From assembly GCF_000214035.2 (NCBI RefSeq), contig NZ_AFHG01000045.1:1-34044 (forward strand): DNA of 34,044 nucleotides. The letters run 5' to 3'. This DNA comes from Methyloversatilis universalis FAM5. GTDB taxonomy: Bacteria; Pseudomonadota; Gammaproteobacteria; Burkholderiales; Rhodocyclaceae. Below are positions 8,070-18,653 of this stretch, one piece after another (within the stretch, counting starts at the first letter, position 1; each line of letters starts with the position of its first letter). The notes below the pieces were generated by a model, which searched no databases, was not told where the DNA came from, and was given only the letters and a program-made list of their open reading frames with translations. The position numbers and the translations under genes are program-made.

Positions 8070-9659
8070 ATGAACCTGTTGATGCAGACTTCGGCGTGGC
8101 CTGCACTGAGATCCAAGGCGATCCAGCTGTCGCGCGTGCACCTGCGCAACTTCTTCGAGCAGGATGCGGAGCGCTTCGCGCGCTTCTCGCTGCGCCACGA
8201 CGGCTGGCTGCTCGACTATTCGAAGCAGCGGGTCGATGGCGAAACCATGACCATGCTGATGGATCTGGTCAGCGCACTCGACCTGCCGCGCGGCATCCGC
8301 GCACTGGCTGCCGGCGACCAGATCAATTTCACCGAACGCCGCGCGGCGCTGCACATGGCACTGCGCGCGCAGGACGGCTCGCATGCCGACGTGGTGCGTG
8401 ACTGCCGTGCCGCGCTCGAGCACTGGGTTCGGCTGATACGCAACCGCGAACTGCTGGGTGCCACCGGTCAGACCATCACCCACCTGATCAATCTGGGCAT
8501 CGGCGGCTCCGACCTCGGGCCGCGGCTGGCCATGGAAGCGCTCGAGCCGCAGTGGAATGGTCCAGTGGTCAAGTTCGTCGCCAACCTGGATCCGGTGGCA
8601 CTCGATCTCGCGCTGCGCGACTGCAAGCCCGCCCACACCGCCTTTGTCATTTCATCGAAGAGCTTCACCACCCAGGAAACGCTGGCCAACGCCCAGGTGG
8701 CGATGAAATGGCTGGCCGACGGCCTTGGCAGCGCCGGCGTCGGCCAGCACCTGTTCGCGGTCACCAACCGGCCTGCGGCCGCCCAGGAACTGGGCGTGCC
8801 GGCGCATCACTGCCTGTTCCTGCCGGAGTGGGTGGGCGGACGCTATTCGGTCTGGTCGTCGATTTCTCTGCCTCTGGCCTGCGCGATAGGCATGCAGGCC
8901 TTCGGCGAAATGCTGGAAGGCGCACGCTCGATGGACGAGCACTTCACCCGCGCGCCGATGAACGCGAACCTGCCGGTGATGTTCGGCCTGATCGACTTCT
9001 GGAACGCCAGCGGCATGGGACTGGAAACGCTGGCGGTGCTGCCCTACAGCCATCTGCTGCGCAGCCTGCCGTCCTACCTGCAGCAGCTGGAGATGGAAAG
9101 CAATGGCAAGCGCTGCACCTCGACCGGCGAACTGAGCCGCGCCCCGACCTCTCCGGTGGTATGGGGCGGATCGGGCATCGTCGGCCAGCATGCGTATCAC
9201 CAGCAGTTCTATCAGGGCACCCGCATGATGCCGATGCACTTCATCGTGCCGCGGGGCGGACGCGACGAGCGCAGCCGCATGATGCAGCTCAACGCTCTGG
9301 CGCAGAGTGCAGCGCTGATGCGCGGCAAGACGCGCGACGAAGCGATGGAAGAACTGAAGCGCGGCGGACTGTCGGAACAGGAAGCGACCCGGCTGGCGCC
9401 GCACGTGGCCTGCCCGGGCAATCAGCCCAGCACCACGCTCATCATGCCCGAGCTCACGCCCCGCTCACTCGGACAGCTGATCGCGCTCTACGAGCACAAG
9501 GTGTTCGTGCAGGGCTGGCTGCTGGGCATCAACAGCTTCGACCAGTACGGCGTCGAATACGGCAAGCAGATGGCGCGCTCTCTGGCCTCGGGCAGGCTGC
9601 CGAGCGACGCGGACGCGTCCACCCGCGGACTGCTGTCCGCGCTAGAGCACGGCGTCTGA
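8070..9659 (+). CDS. pgi: Glucose-6-phosphate isomerase homologue (divergent active site)
   Basis: 529 residues with clear phosphoglucose isomerase architecture: INLGIGGSDLGP near 140, SSKSFTTQETL phosphate-site loop, WVGGRYSVWSS, MESNGK, and the C-terminal FDQYGVEYGKQ with Lys499 matching the catalytic Lys514 of E. coli Pgi. Two other expected catalytic residues look absent. The Glu of the usual WGEPGTNGQH motif (E. coli Glu355) is Gly367 in WGGSGIVGQH, and the segment that should hold the ring-opening His (E. coli His386) reads GGRDERSRMM. The fold is sure, but glucose-6-phosphate/fructose-6-phosphate interconversion is less certain than usual. It lies 25 bases behind the glycosyltransferase gene, probably co-transcribed, and is convergent with pdxH. 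Confidence 0.85.
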   Translation: MNLLMQTSAWPALRSKAIQLSRVHLRNFFEQDAERFARFSLRHDGWLLDYSKQRVDGETMTMLMDLVSALDLPRGIRALAAGDQINFTERRAALHMALRAQDGSHADVVRDCRAALEHWVRLIRNRELLGATGQTITHLINLGIGGSDLGPRLAMEALEPQWNGPVVKFVANLDPVALDLALRDCKPAHTAFVISSKSFTTQETLANAQVAMKWLADGLGSAGVGQHLFAVTNRPAAAQELGVPAHHCLFLPEWVGGRYSVWSSISLPLACAIGMQAFGEMLEGARSMDEHFTRAPMNANLPVMFGLIDFWNASGMGLETLAVLPYSHLLRSLPSYLQQLEMESNGKRCTSTGELSRAPTSPVVWGGSGIVGQHAYHQQFYQGTRMMPMHFIVPRGGRDERSRMMQLNALAQSAALMRGKTRDEAMEELKRGGLSEQEATRLAPHVACPGNQPSTTLIMPELTPRSLGQLIALYEHKVFVQGWLLGINSFDQYGVEYGKQMARSLASGRLPSDADASTRGLLSALEHGV

Positions 9660-9668
9660 GCAAACCCC

Positions 9669-10304
9669 TCAGGGTGCGAGACGCACCCTGTTCCAGCACT
9701 CGCCTTCGCGACGATAGAGCAGGCGGTCGTGCAGACGGTCTGCCCTGCCCTGCCAGAACTCGATCGCTTCCGGCCTGAGCCGGTACCCCCCCCAGTTTTC
9801 CGGGCGCGGTGGCGCCGAGCCAAAGCGCGCTTCGAATTCGCGCACCCGCTGCGACAGTGACTCGCGGCTGGGAATCACCTGGCTCTGCGGCGAGGCCCAT
9901 GCACCCAGCCGGTTGCCGACCGGGCGCAGCGAGAAGTAGGCGTCCGACTCGTCCTCGCTCACCTTGCTCACCGTGCCTTCGATCCGGATCTGCCGTTCGA
10001 GCGCGGCCCAGAACAGCAAGAGGCTGGCGTGCGGATTGACCGCCAGTTCGTTGCCCTTGCGGCTGTCGTAATTGGTGAAGAACACGAAGCCGTCCTCGCC
10101 GTAGCCGCGCAGCAGCACGATGCGGGAACTCGGGCGGCCTTCGGCGCTGACGGTCGACAGCGTCATCGCGTTCGGATCGCGCTCGACCACGCGGCCGGCT
10201 TCGGCGAACCAGAAACGGAACTGGTCGAGCGGATTGTCGGCCGCTTCGGTCTCGTCGAGCGCGCCACTGGTGTAATCGATGCGGTGGTGTATCGGATCGG
10301 TCAT
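9669..10304 (-). CDS. pdxH: Pyridoxamine 5'-phosphate oxidase
   Basis: 211 residues, the normal length for PdxH. This FMN enzyme oxidises pyridoxine or pyridoxamine 5'-phosphate to pyridoxal 5'-phosphate, the last step of B6 cofactor synthesis and salvage. Family features visible are NPLDQFRFWFAEA near the N-terminus, the FMN/substrate segment RPSSRIVLLRGY, FFTNYDSRKG, and the conserved C-terminus WGGYRLRPEAIEFWQGR...RLHDR...RLAP. It is the last gene of a minus-strand run (aceK, rluE, DUF192 lipoprotein, pdxH) with 10 bases between it and the DUF192 gene. A 9-bp hairpin (9670-9690) covers its last codons. Confidence 0.96.
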   Translation of the reverse strand: MTDPIHHRIDYTSGALDETEAADNPLDQFRFWFAEAGRVVERDPNAMTLSTVSAEGRPSSRIVLLRGYGEDGFVFFTNYDSRKGNELAVNPHASLLLFWAALERQIRIEGTVSKVSEDESDAYFSLRPVGNRLGAWASPQSQVIPSRESLSQRVREFEARFGSAPPRPENWGGYRLRPEAIEFWQGRADRLHDRLLYRREGECWNRVRLAP

Positions 10305-10314
10305 CGGAATCTCC

Positions 10315-10752
10315 TCATTGTGGCGCCGGTGCGCGCTCCAGCCCGGCTACCCGGCTGCCGGCGGCCAGCTTGCGTGATGCGAACCAGCCCAGATTGGTTT
10401 CGAGGGCATAGCGCGCCGGCCCCTGCGAACAGTGGTGGTCGTCGGTCTGCGGTTGCATGTCCTCGATGTTCAGGATGCGGCCCTGCTCGTCGATGAAGGC
10501 CACGCTGAGCGGAATGAGCGTGTTGCGCATCCACATGCAGTGAGCCCGGGCCTGCGGAAACACGAACAGCATGCCGGCGTCGGCGGGCATGTCGGTGCGG
10601 TTCATCAGGCCGGTCATGCGCGCCTGATCGGTGTGGGCCACCTCGGCGCGTATGCGGTACATCCCGACCGCCAGTTCAAGCGTGGGCAGGCCGGCGCAGG
10701 CCGCCAGGGTGGTCAGCGCCAGCAGGCCGCTGCACAGGAAGTTCTTCATCAT
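10315..10752 (-). CDS. DUF192 family predicted lipoprotein
   Basis: 145 residues. The N-terminus MMKNFLCSGLLALTTLAAC is a signal sequence ending in a lipobox (LAAC), predicting lipidation at Cys19 and a periplasm-facing, membrane-anchored protein. The remainder matches DUF192: RMTGLMNRTDMPADAGMLFVF, HCMWMRNTLIPLSVAFID, ARYALETNLGWF. The biochemical function of DUF192 is unknown. It sits between rluE (58 bases upstream) and pdxH (10 bases downstream), probably in the same transcript. Either of two consecutive ATGs could be the start (MMK or MK). A non-lipidated secreted form is the alternative. Confidence 0.85.
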   Translation of the reverse strand: MMKNFLCSGLLALTTLAACAGLPTLELAVGMYRIRAEVAHTDQARMTGLMNRTDMPADAGMLFVFPQARAHCMWMRNTLIPLSVAFIDEQGRILNIEDMQPQTDDHHCSQGPARYALETNLGWFASRKLAAGSRVAGLERAPAPQ

Positions 10753-10810
10753 GATGAAAGGACGTCGGTCGGATGATGGAGGGACAGCGCAGGCCGCATC
10801 TTGATCGAAA

Positions 10811-11401
10811 TCATCCGCGCGCGGAACGCCGCGCGCCGGCGGCCGGTGCGCGCAGCAGCGCGGCGTCGAGCTCGACCCAGTCGCCCGGCTGCAGTGTGCC
10901 GAGCTGCCAGGGGCCGATCGCCACGCGGATCAGCCTGAGCGTCGGATGGCCGATGGCCGCGGTCATCCGGCGCACCTGCCGGTTGCGGCCCTCGGACAGT
11001 TCGATCTCCAGCCAGCAGGTCGGCACCGAAAGGCGGTGACGCACCGGCGGCGTACGCGGCCACAGGCCGGCCGGTTCGTCGATGCGCCGGACCCCGCAGG
11101 GCCGGGTCGGACCGTCCTTCAGCTGCAGGCCCTGCCGCATGCGCTGCAGGGCGGCTTCGTCCGGTTCGCGCTCGACCTGCACCCGGTAGGTTTTCACCAG
11201 CTTGTGCCGCGGATCGGTGATGCGGTGCTGAAGCGCGCCGTCGTCGGTGAGCAGCAGCAGGCCTTCGCTGTCGGTATCCAGCCGCCCGGCGGGATAGACG
11301 TCCGGCAGCGCGACGTGGTCGGCCAGCGTCGGATGCAGGCCGTCCGGCGAGAACTGGCACACCACCCCGAAGGGCTTGTTCAGCGCGATCAGCCGGCTCA
11401 C
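10811..11401 (-). CDS. rluE: 23S rRNA pseudouridine synthase, RluE-like
   Basis: 196 residues of the RsuA/RluE branch of pseudouridine synthases, lacking the N-terminal S4 domain found in RsuA and RluB. LNKPFGVVCQF at the start and the catalytic motif GRLDTDSEGLLLLT (Asp nucleophile, near residue 42) are clear, as is EGRNRQVRRMTAAIGHPTLRLIR near the C-terminus. RluE in E. coli makes pseudouridine 2457 in 23S rRNA; the same target is inferred from size and family. Its ATG overlaps the aceK stop by 4 bases (ATGA), so its translation is probably coupled to aceK, a functionally unrelated neighbour. Confidence 0.88.
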   Translation of the reverse strand: MSRLIALNKPFGVVCQFSPDGLHPTLADHVALPDVYPAGRLDTDSEGLLLLTDDGALQHRITDPRHKLVKTYRVQVEREPDEAALQRMRQGLQLKDGPTRPCGVRRIDEPAGLWPRTPPVRHRLSVPTCWLEIELSEGRNRQVRRMTAAIGHPTLRLIRVAIGPWQLGTLQPGDWVELDAALLRAPAAGARRSARG

Positions 11402-13182
11402 GCGCCCCCCGTGGCGACCTGCTGCCCCTGCAGATGGCCGAAGCGCCGCGCGAAACGCAGTTCCTCCGGGTAGGGGAAGAAGTCCTGGATATAGCCGTCG
11501 CGGATGCGCTGCTGGGTTTCCTGCCAGAACTTCACGTCCAGCAGGTCGCGGTGGTACTTCAGGAAGGCGGCGCGCACCTTGGGCGTGGACAGCAGGAAGG
11601 TGGCGAACTCTTCCGGGAAGATGTCGTTACGCTGCACCGAGTACCACACCTCGCCCGACATTTCGTACTCCGGGCTGGGCGCCGGCGGAATGCGGCGGAA
11701 ATTGCAGTCGGTCAGGAACTCGATCTCGTCGTAGTCGTAGAACACCACGCGGCCATAGCGGGTGACGCCGAAGTTCTTCCACAGCAGGTCGCCCGGAAAG
11801 ATGTTGGCGACCGCCAGTTCGCGGATCGCATTGCCGTACTCGTACACCGCGTGATCGATTTGCTCTTCGTTCGCGGTTTCGAGGTAGATGTTGAGCGGAA
11901 TCATGCGTCGCTCGATGTAGCAGTGGCGGATCACCAGCGTGTCGCCGTCGCGCTCGATCATCGACGGCGCGAGCTGATCCAGCTGTTCGAGCAGTTCGGG
12001 CGAGAAGCGGTGTGCCGGCAGCGCGATGTCGGAGTACTCGATGGTGTCGGCCATGCGGCCCACGCGGTCCACCTGCTTCACCATCAGGAACTTCTTCTTC
12101 ACCGTGGCGCGGTCGGTGTCCTTCGAACTGCCGAAGGTGTCCTTGATGATCTTGATCACGTAAGGATAGGACGGCAGCATGAACACCAGCATGACCAGCC
12201 CGCGGATGCCCGGCGCCTCGACGAAGTTGTCGTTCGAGTGGCGCAGGTGGTTGATCAGGTCGCGGAAGAACATGGTCTTCCCCTGCTTCGCCAGCCCGAG
12301 CATGGTGTAGAGCTCGGACTGCGGCTTTTTCGGCATCAGCGTACGCAGGAAATTGACGTTGGCCGACGGCACCTGCATGTCGGCCATGAAGTAGGCGCGC
12401 GACAGCGAGAACATGACGCTCACCCGCCACGGCTCGAGCAGGATGGTGTCCAGGAAAAGGCCGCCCTTGCGGTCGTGCAGCACGGTCACCATGAAGGGAT
12501 ATTCGTTGTGCCCGTTGATCGCCTTGCCGATCACGTAGGCGGCCTTGTTCCGGTAGTAGGCTGAATTCAGCACCTGGATCTGCAGATTGGCCTCGCGCGC
12601 CGGCCACTCTCCACCCACATGCTCCAGCGCCGCGCGCACGATGTAATCCACGTCGCGGTCGAGATCGGTGAACCGGCGCTGCCAGTCGAAGTCGATGAAG
12701 ATCTGCTTCACCGCCGCACGCAGACCGGTCTGGTTCGGGTAGTAACTGCGCCAGGTTGGCGGATTGCTCTCGATCAGTTCGGTCGAGATGGCCGGGCGCA
12801 CGAAGATGAAGTCGTTGTGGAAATACTTGCGGTGCAGGATCTTGGTTGTGACCGAGTTGAAGAAGGTTTCCGCCAGCTCCGGCTGCCGGTGGTTAACCAG
12901 CAGACCGATGTAAAGCAGCTTGGCCTGCTGCCAGGTGTTGTCGTCGAGCGAATCCGCGTGGAACTCGCTGTGCAGCCGCTCCACGCATTCACGAACCCGA
13001 TCGTCATAGAACTGGATGCGCTCGCGGATGCAGCGCTGCTGCCCGGCCCAGTCCGCCTCCTCGAAACGCTGCTTCGCCTGGGCGCTGGACGCGCGGAAGC
13101 GGCTGTAGTGCTTGTCGAAACCGTCGATCAGCGCATGGGCGATGGCCTGCGCCACCTGATTCTGTCCTGCCGGGAGGTTCAT
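11398..13182 (-). CDS. aceK: Isocitrate dehydrogenase kinase/phosphatase
   Basis: 594 residues, the usual AceK length. This bifunctional enzyme phosphorylates isocitrate dehydrogenase to inactivate it and also removes the phosphate, setting the split between the citric acid cycle and the glyoxylate bypass. Recognisable segments are HNEYPFMVTVLHDRKGG, the ATP-site region YVIKIIKDTFGSSKD and KKKFLMVKQVDRVGRMADT, and the catalytic segment ANIFPGDLLWKNFGVTRYGR followed by FYDYDEIEF. In E. coli aceK is the third gene of aceBAK; here it is divergent from icd, which encodes its target, and heads an operon with rluE, a DUF192 lipoprotein and pdxH. A GGGAGG Shine-Dalgarno lies just upstream of the start. 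Confidence 0.97.
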   Translation of the reverse strand: MNLPAGQNQVAQAIAHALIDGFDKHYSRFRASSAQAKQRFEEADWAGQQRCIRERIQFYDDRVRECVERLHSEFHADSLDDNTWQQAKLLYIGLLVNHRQPELAETFFNSVTTKILHRKYFHNDFIFVRPAISTELIESNPPTWRSYYPNQTGLRAAVKQIFIDFDWQRRFTDLDRDVDYIVRAALEHVGGEWPAREANLQIQVLNSAYYRNKAAYVIGKAINGHNEYPFMVTVLHDRKGGLFLDTILLEPWRVSVMFSLSRAYFMADMQVPSANVNFLRTLMPKKPQSELYTMLGLAKQGKTMFFRDLINHLRHSNDNFVEAPGIRGLVMLVFMLPSYPYVIKIIKDTFGSSKDTDRATVKKKFLMVKQVDRVGRMADTIEYSDIALPAHRFSPELLEQLDQLAPSMIERDGDTLVIRHCYIERRMIPLNIYLETANEEQIDHAVYEYGNAIRELAVANIFPGDLLWKNFGVTRYGRVVFYDYDEIEFLTDCNFRRIPPAPSPEYEMSGEVWYSVQRNDIFPEEFATFLLSTPKVRAAFLKYHRDLLDVKFWQETQQRIRDGYIQDFFPYPEELRFARRFGHLQGQQVATGGA

Positions 13183-13375
13183 GGCGTATCCGCACGAGTG
13201 AACAATCGACGGATTCTAGAGCCTGCGCGATCGCTGCGGGCTGGAACGCCTGCCGGACCAGTGCTGTCGCAAGGTCACGCGACCGGTGGATATTGGGGGA
13301 TAATCGTGGGCGCCCGCGGGCGGCAACACCGCCACAGGGACAATAACCAGACAACACACCAAGGAGCTGGATGGC
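13183..13375. promoter_or_regulatory. Divergent aceK/icd promoter region
   Basis: 193 bases separate the two start codons. On the plus strand a GATAAT at 13299-13304 is a plausible icd -10 box, without a convincing -35 partner. On the minus strand TAGAAT (complement of 13213-13218) is a plausible aceK -10, again with a poor -35. AAGGAG at 13361-13366 is the icd ribosome binding site. No clear operator palindrome was seen. Confidence 0.35.
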
Positions 13376-14620
13376 ATGAGTACTTCTCACATCAAGATTC
13401 CCGCCGAGGGGACAAAAATCGTTGCCGGCCAGCCTGTGCCGGACAATCCCATCATTCCGTTCATCGAAGGCGACGGCATCGGCGTGGACATCACGCCGGT
13501 GATGAAGGACGTGGTCGATGCAGCCGTGGCGAAGGCCTACGGCGGCAAACGCAAGATCACCTGGATGGAGGTCTATGCCGGCGAGAAATCGACCCGCCTG
13601 TACGGTCCCGACGTCTGGCTGCCGGAAGACACGCTGGCCGCGCTGAAGGAATACGTGGTGTCGATCAAGGGTCCGATGACCACGCCGGTTGGTGGCGGCA
13701 TCCGTTCGCTGAACGTGGCGCTGCGCCAGGAGCTCGATCTGTACGTCTGCCTGCGCCCGGTGCGCTACTTCACCGGCGTGCCCAGCCCGGTCAAGCAGCC
13801 GGAACTGATCGACATGGTCATCTTCCGCGAGAACACCGAGGACATCTACGCCGGCATCGAATGGCAGGCGGAATCGGACAACGCACGCAAGGTGATCAAG
13901 TTCCTGCGCGACGAAATGGGCGTGAAGAAAATCCGCTTCCCGGAAACCTCCGCCATCGGCATCAAGCCGGTGTCACGCGAAGGTTCGGAACGCCTGATCC
14001 GCAAGGCGCTGCAGTACGCGGTGGACAATGATCGCAAGTCGGTCACGCTGGTGCACAAGGGCAACATCATGAAGTTCACCGAAGGCGGCTTCCGCGACTT
14101 CGGCTACGCGATCGCTCAGAACGAGTTCGGGGCGGAGCCGATCGACGGCGGACCGTGGTGCAAGTTCAAGAACCCGAACACCGGCCGTGACATCGTGGTA
14201 AAGGACGCCATCGCCGACGCCTTCCTGCAGCAGATCCTGCTGCGCCCGGCTGATTACGATGTCATCGCCACGCTGAACCTGAACGGCGACTACATTTCCG
14301 ACGCGCTGGCGGCCCAGGTCGGCGGCATCGGCATCGCCCCGGGCGCCAACATTTCCGACAACTACGCGGTGTTCGAAGCCACCCACGGCACGGCACCGAA
14401 GTACGCCGGTCTGGACAAGGTGAACCCGGGTTCGCTCATCCTGTCGGCAGAAATGATGCTGCGCCACATGGGCTGGCTGGAAGCGGCCGATCTCATCATC
14501 TCTTCGATGGAACGTGCCATCGGCGACAAGCAGGTCACCTATGACTTCGCCCGCCTGATGGACGGTGCGAACGAAGTGTCGTGCTCGGAGTTCGGACGCG
14601 CGATGATCGCCCGCATGTGA
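13376..14620 (+). CDS. icd: NADP-dependent isocitrate dehydrogenase
   Basis: 414 residues, the size of homodimeric bacterial NADP-IDH. It oxidatively decarboxylates isocitrate to 2-oxoglutarate, giving [18 protein letters not shown] near the N-terminus and the substrate-binding, phosphorylation-site motif [18 protein letters not shown] are present; Ser111 matches E. coli Ser113, the residue phosphorylated by Ace[15 protein letters not shown] and the NADP-site region [19 protein letters not shown] are also clear. A good ribosome binding site (AAGGAG) lies upstream. With aceK immediately divergent and the phosphorylation motif intact, control by reversible phosphorylation is well supported. A bidirectional terminator separates it from the convergent cold-shock gene. 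Confidence 0.98.
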   Translation: MSTSHIKIPAEGTKIVAGQPVPDNPIIPFIEGDGIGVDITPVMKDVVDAAVAKAYGGKRKITWMEVYAGEKSTRLYGPDVWLPEDTLAALKEYVVSIKGPMTTPVGGGIRSLNVALRQELDLYVCLRPVRYFTGVPSPVKQPELIDMVIFRENTEDIYAGIEWQAESDNARKVIKFLRDEMGVKKIRFPETSAIGIKPVSREGSERLIRKALQYAVDNDRKSVTLVHKGNIMKFTEGGFRDFGYAIAQNEFGAEPIDGGPWCKFKNPNTGRDIVVKDAIADAFLQQILLRPADYDVIATLNLNGDYISDALAAQVGGIGIAPGANISDNYAVFEATHGTAPKYAGLDKVNPGSLILSAEMMLRHMGWLEAADLIISSMERAIGDKQVTYDFARLMDGANEVSCSEFGRAMIARM

Positions 14621-14659
14621 CACGCTGCACGGGCGTCTGCGGACGCCCGCCGCACAAAC

Positions 14660-14687
14660 AAAAAACCCGGCTTGCGCCGGGTTTTTT
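14660..14687. terminator. Bidirectional terminator between icd and csp
   Basis: Stem CCCGGC / GCCGGG with loop TTGC, flanked by six A residues on the left and six T residues on the right, so it can end both convergent transcripts. Confidence 0.92.
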
Positions 14688-14711
14688 GCTTTTGATTCCA
14701 GAGTACGGGAA

Positions 14712-14915
14712 TCAGGCTGCCTGGATGTTTGCGGCCTGCTTGCCCTTCGGGCCCTGGGTCACGTCGAAAGACACCTTCTGGCCTTCCTTCAGGGTCTTGA
14801 AACCACCCATCTGGATCGCCGAGAAATGGGCGAACAGATCTTCGCTGCCGTCATCCGGGGTGATGAAGCCGTAACCCTTGGAATCGTTGAACCACTTAAC
14901 AGTACCAGTTGCCAT
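14712..14915 (-). CDS. Cold-shock domain protein (CspA family)
   Basis: 67 residues forming a single cold-shock domain: [18 protein letters not shown] (RNP1 KGYGFI at 13-18) and DLFAHFS (RNP2). It binds single-stranded RNA/DNA and acts as an RNA chaperone. C-terminal ANIQAA is typical of betaproteobacterial Csp. A strong Shine-Dalgarno (GAGAGGATAAG) lies upstream. The paralogue cannot be named from sequence alone. It has a leader of about 155 bases, similar to the long 5' leaders that regulate cspA-type mRNAs. Convergent with icd and divergent from clpS. Confidence 0.96.
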   Translation of the reverse strand: MATGTVKWFNDSKGYGFITPDDGSEDLFAHFSAIQMGGFKTLKEGQKVSFDVTQGPKGKQAANIQAA

Positions 14916-15105
14916 TGATCTTATCCTCTCAACCTCTCAAATGAGCCGAAGCTCCCGTACATGTTTGTGTATTTCAAGTTCTGATGTTCTGACCCCGGGA
15001 ACTACCGACCGAGTCAAGTATCGACAACGGTGCAGGACTGCGACCACTCGAGAGCTTGAATCAAACACAAGGACGGCTTTTAGCCCAGATACAGCGGTCG
15101 GTCAA
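14916..15105 (-). promoter_or_regulatory. csp promoter and long structured leader
   Basis: On the minus strand TTGACC (complement of 15100-15105), a 17-base spacer and TAAAAG (complement of 15077-15082) form a good sigma-70 promoter. Transcription would start near 15070, leaving a 5' leader of about 155 bases. A short hairpin with a cUUCGg tetraloop (GAGC-TTCG-GCTC, 14943-14954) lies about 10 bases ahead of the purine-rich GAGAGG tract. Temperature-responsive regulation is inferred from the cspA precedent only. Confidence 0.5.
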
Positions 15106-15281
15106 CACGTTTCAATGCTGCACCACGGAAGACTTTGACGCACTTTCCGGGTGCGCGGGAACGCTGGCTGCAGGCCGATGTGCGACGTCGAGATGCACCT
15201 CTCCGGAAACACGCTGTCCAACATGTTGAGCAGGCCTCTGCGCGCATGCCTGATTGTCGAAAAAACCACGCCGTTTCACGT

Positions 15282-15310
15282 GTTGCAGAGCGGTTGATTG
15301 TGATTAGAAT
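15282..15310 (+). promoter_or_regulatory. Candidate clpS promoter, possibly giving leaderless mRNA
   Basis: TTGCAG, a 16-base spacer and TAGAAT (15305-15310). The -10 box ends only 6 bases before the clpS ATG at 15317, so the transcript could begin at or beside the start codon. No Shine-Dalgarno is visible before the ATG. The rest of 15106-15281 shows no gene. Confidence 0.42.
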
Positions 15311-15316
15311 GAGCCC

Positions 15317-15625
15317 ATGGTTACGCGCAGGCAGGACGATTCGCTCCTCGAACTTGAAAAGACCCGGGTCAAGCCCCCACCTCTGTTCAAGGTCATGGTG
15401 CTGAATGACGATTACACCCCCATGGACTTCGTGGTCGGAGTGCTTCAGAAGTTTTTCGGCATGAACCGGGAACAGGCGACGCGCGTCATGCTCAAGGTAC
15501 ATACGGAGGGGGCCGGAGTGTGCGGCATCTACCCCAAGGACGTGGCAGCATCCAAAGTGGAACAGGTGTGTACCTTTGCCCGCCAGCATCAGCATCCGCT
15601 GGCGTGCGTGATGGAGGAAAACTGA
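15317..15625 (+). CDS. clpS: ATP-dependent Clp protease adaptor ClpS
   Basis: 102 residues. ClpS binds proteins with N-degron residues (Leu, Phe, Tyr, Trp) and hands them to ClpA. After a flexible N-terminal tail of about 17 residues comes the conserved core [21 protein letters not shown], holding the N-degron pocket (NDDYTPM), and later the segment [21 protein letters not shown]. clpA starts 2 bases after its stop, the classic clpSA operon. The start is set by tail length; the next Met lies inside the core fold. No Shine-Dalgarno precedes it (see the promoter entry). Confidence 0.97.
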   Translation: MVTRRQDDSLLELEKTRVKPPPLFKVMVLNDDYTPMDFVVGVLQKFFGMNREQATRVMLKVHTEGAGVCGIYPKDVAASKVEQVCTFARQHQHPLACVMEEN

Positions 15626-15626
15626 A

Positions 15627-17897
<2,271 letters not shown>

Positions 17898-17917
17898 ACG
17901 CCTTCCCGGTCAGACAG

Positions 17918-17947
17918 GAGGCGGCCATAATGGCCGCCTCTTTTTTT
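17918..17947 (+). terminator. clpSA intrinsic terminator
   Basis: Perfect 9-bp stem GAGGCGGCC / GGCCGCCTC with a 5-base loop, then seven T residues. Confidence 0.93.
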
Positions 17948-18006
17948 GCCTGCGGCACTCGTCTCCCCGACGACCATGCCCCTCCCCCATTCGAAAGGAG
18001 CGTTCC

Positions 18007-18486
18007 ATGACCCTGTCCACCGCCGACCTCTGCGACCAGTTTGAAAGCGAACTGCGCATCTGTGCGCCGATGTTCCGCAGCTACGGCGGACGCACGTCAT
18101 TCGGAGGACCGATCACTACGCTCAAGCTGTTCGAGGACAACGGTCTGGTGCGCAAGGCGCTCGAAGCGCCGGGCAATGGCCGGGTGCTCGTGGTCGACGG
18201 CGGGGGATCGATGCGTCGCGCGCTGGTGGGTGACCAGATCGCTGCGCTGGCGGTCAAGAACGGCTGGGCGGGAATCGTGGTGTATGGCTGCATCCGCGAT
18301 TCGGCCGCCATCGGCGAAATGGACCTCGGCGTGTTCGCGCTCGGCACCCACCCGCTGAAGACGGTCAAGCGCAATGAAGGACAGGCCGATCTGACCGTGA
18401 GCTTCGGCGGCATCGATTTCGTGCCGGGGCACCACCTCTACGCGGATGGCGACGGCGTCATCGTCAGTGCGCGCGCACTGATCTGA
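18007..18486 (+). CDS. rraA: RraA-family protein (RNase E regulator / HMG aldolase fold)
   Basis: 159 residues with the RraA/HMG-CHA aldolase fold: [36 protein letters not shown], and [21 protein letters not shown]. The last segment contains the Arg-Asp pair and preceding Gly that bind divalent metal and substrate in related class II aldolases. The product could inhibit RNase E, as in E. coli, or act as 4-hydroxy-4-methyl-2-oxoglutarate aldolase/oxaloacetate decarboxylase; sequence alone does not separate these. The gene stands alone between the clpA terminator and the aceA regulatory region. A GAAAGGAG ribosome binding site lies 7 bases upstream. Confidence 0.9.
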   Translation: MTLSTADLCDQFESELRICAPMFRSYGGRTSFGGPITTLKLFEDNGLVRKALEAPGNGRVLVVDGGGSMRRALVGDQIAALAVKNGWAGIVVYGCIRDSAAIGEMDLGVFALGTHPLKTVKRNEGQADLTVSFGGIDFVPGHHLYADGDGVIVSARALI

Positions 18487-18580
18487 CCGCGCTCGGCCCG
18501 GAGCACCTCCGGGGCTTTCGCAGCGCACAACTTTCAGAAGAAATTTCTGCACTTTTTCACGCCAGGCAATACAACAAAAG

Positions 18581-18653
18581 AACAAGTTGTTGTTTTCATT
18601 GAAAACACAACTTCTTATGTCTTATACAAGACCTCTTGTTGCTTTGCCAAAGC
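18581..18653 (+). promoter_or_regulatory. Cluster of four inverted repeats upstream of aceA (candidate operators)
   Basis: Four perfect short inverted repeats lie within 73 bases: AACAA-G-TTGTT (18581-18591), GTTTTC-ATT-GAAAAC (18592-18606), GTCTT-ATAC-AAGAC (18619-18632) and GCTTTG-C-CAAAGC (18641-18653). The last lies in the promoter spacer and its first base is the last base of the -35 hexamer, so a bound protein would block RNA polymerase. The tract is clearly more AT-rich than its surroundings. The binding proteins are unknown. Confidence 0.5.

Noticed and set aside
9670-9690. Hairpin CAGGGTGCG-AGA-CGCACCCTG as a pgi or pdxH terminator
   Set aside because: No T run on either side, and the sequence encodes the conserved PdxH C-terminus (RVRLAP), which may explain it. 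It may still slow polymerase.
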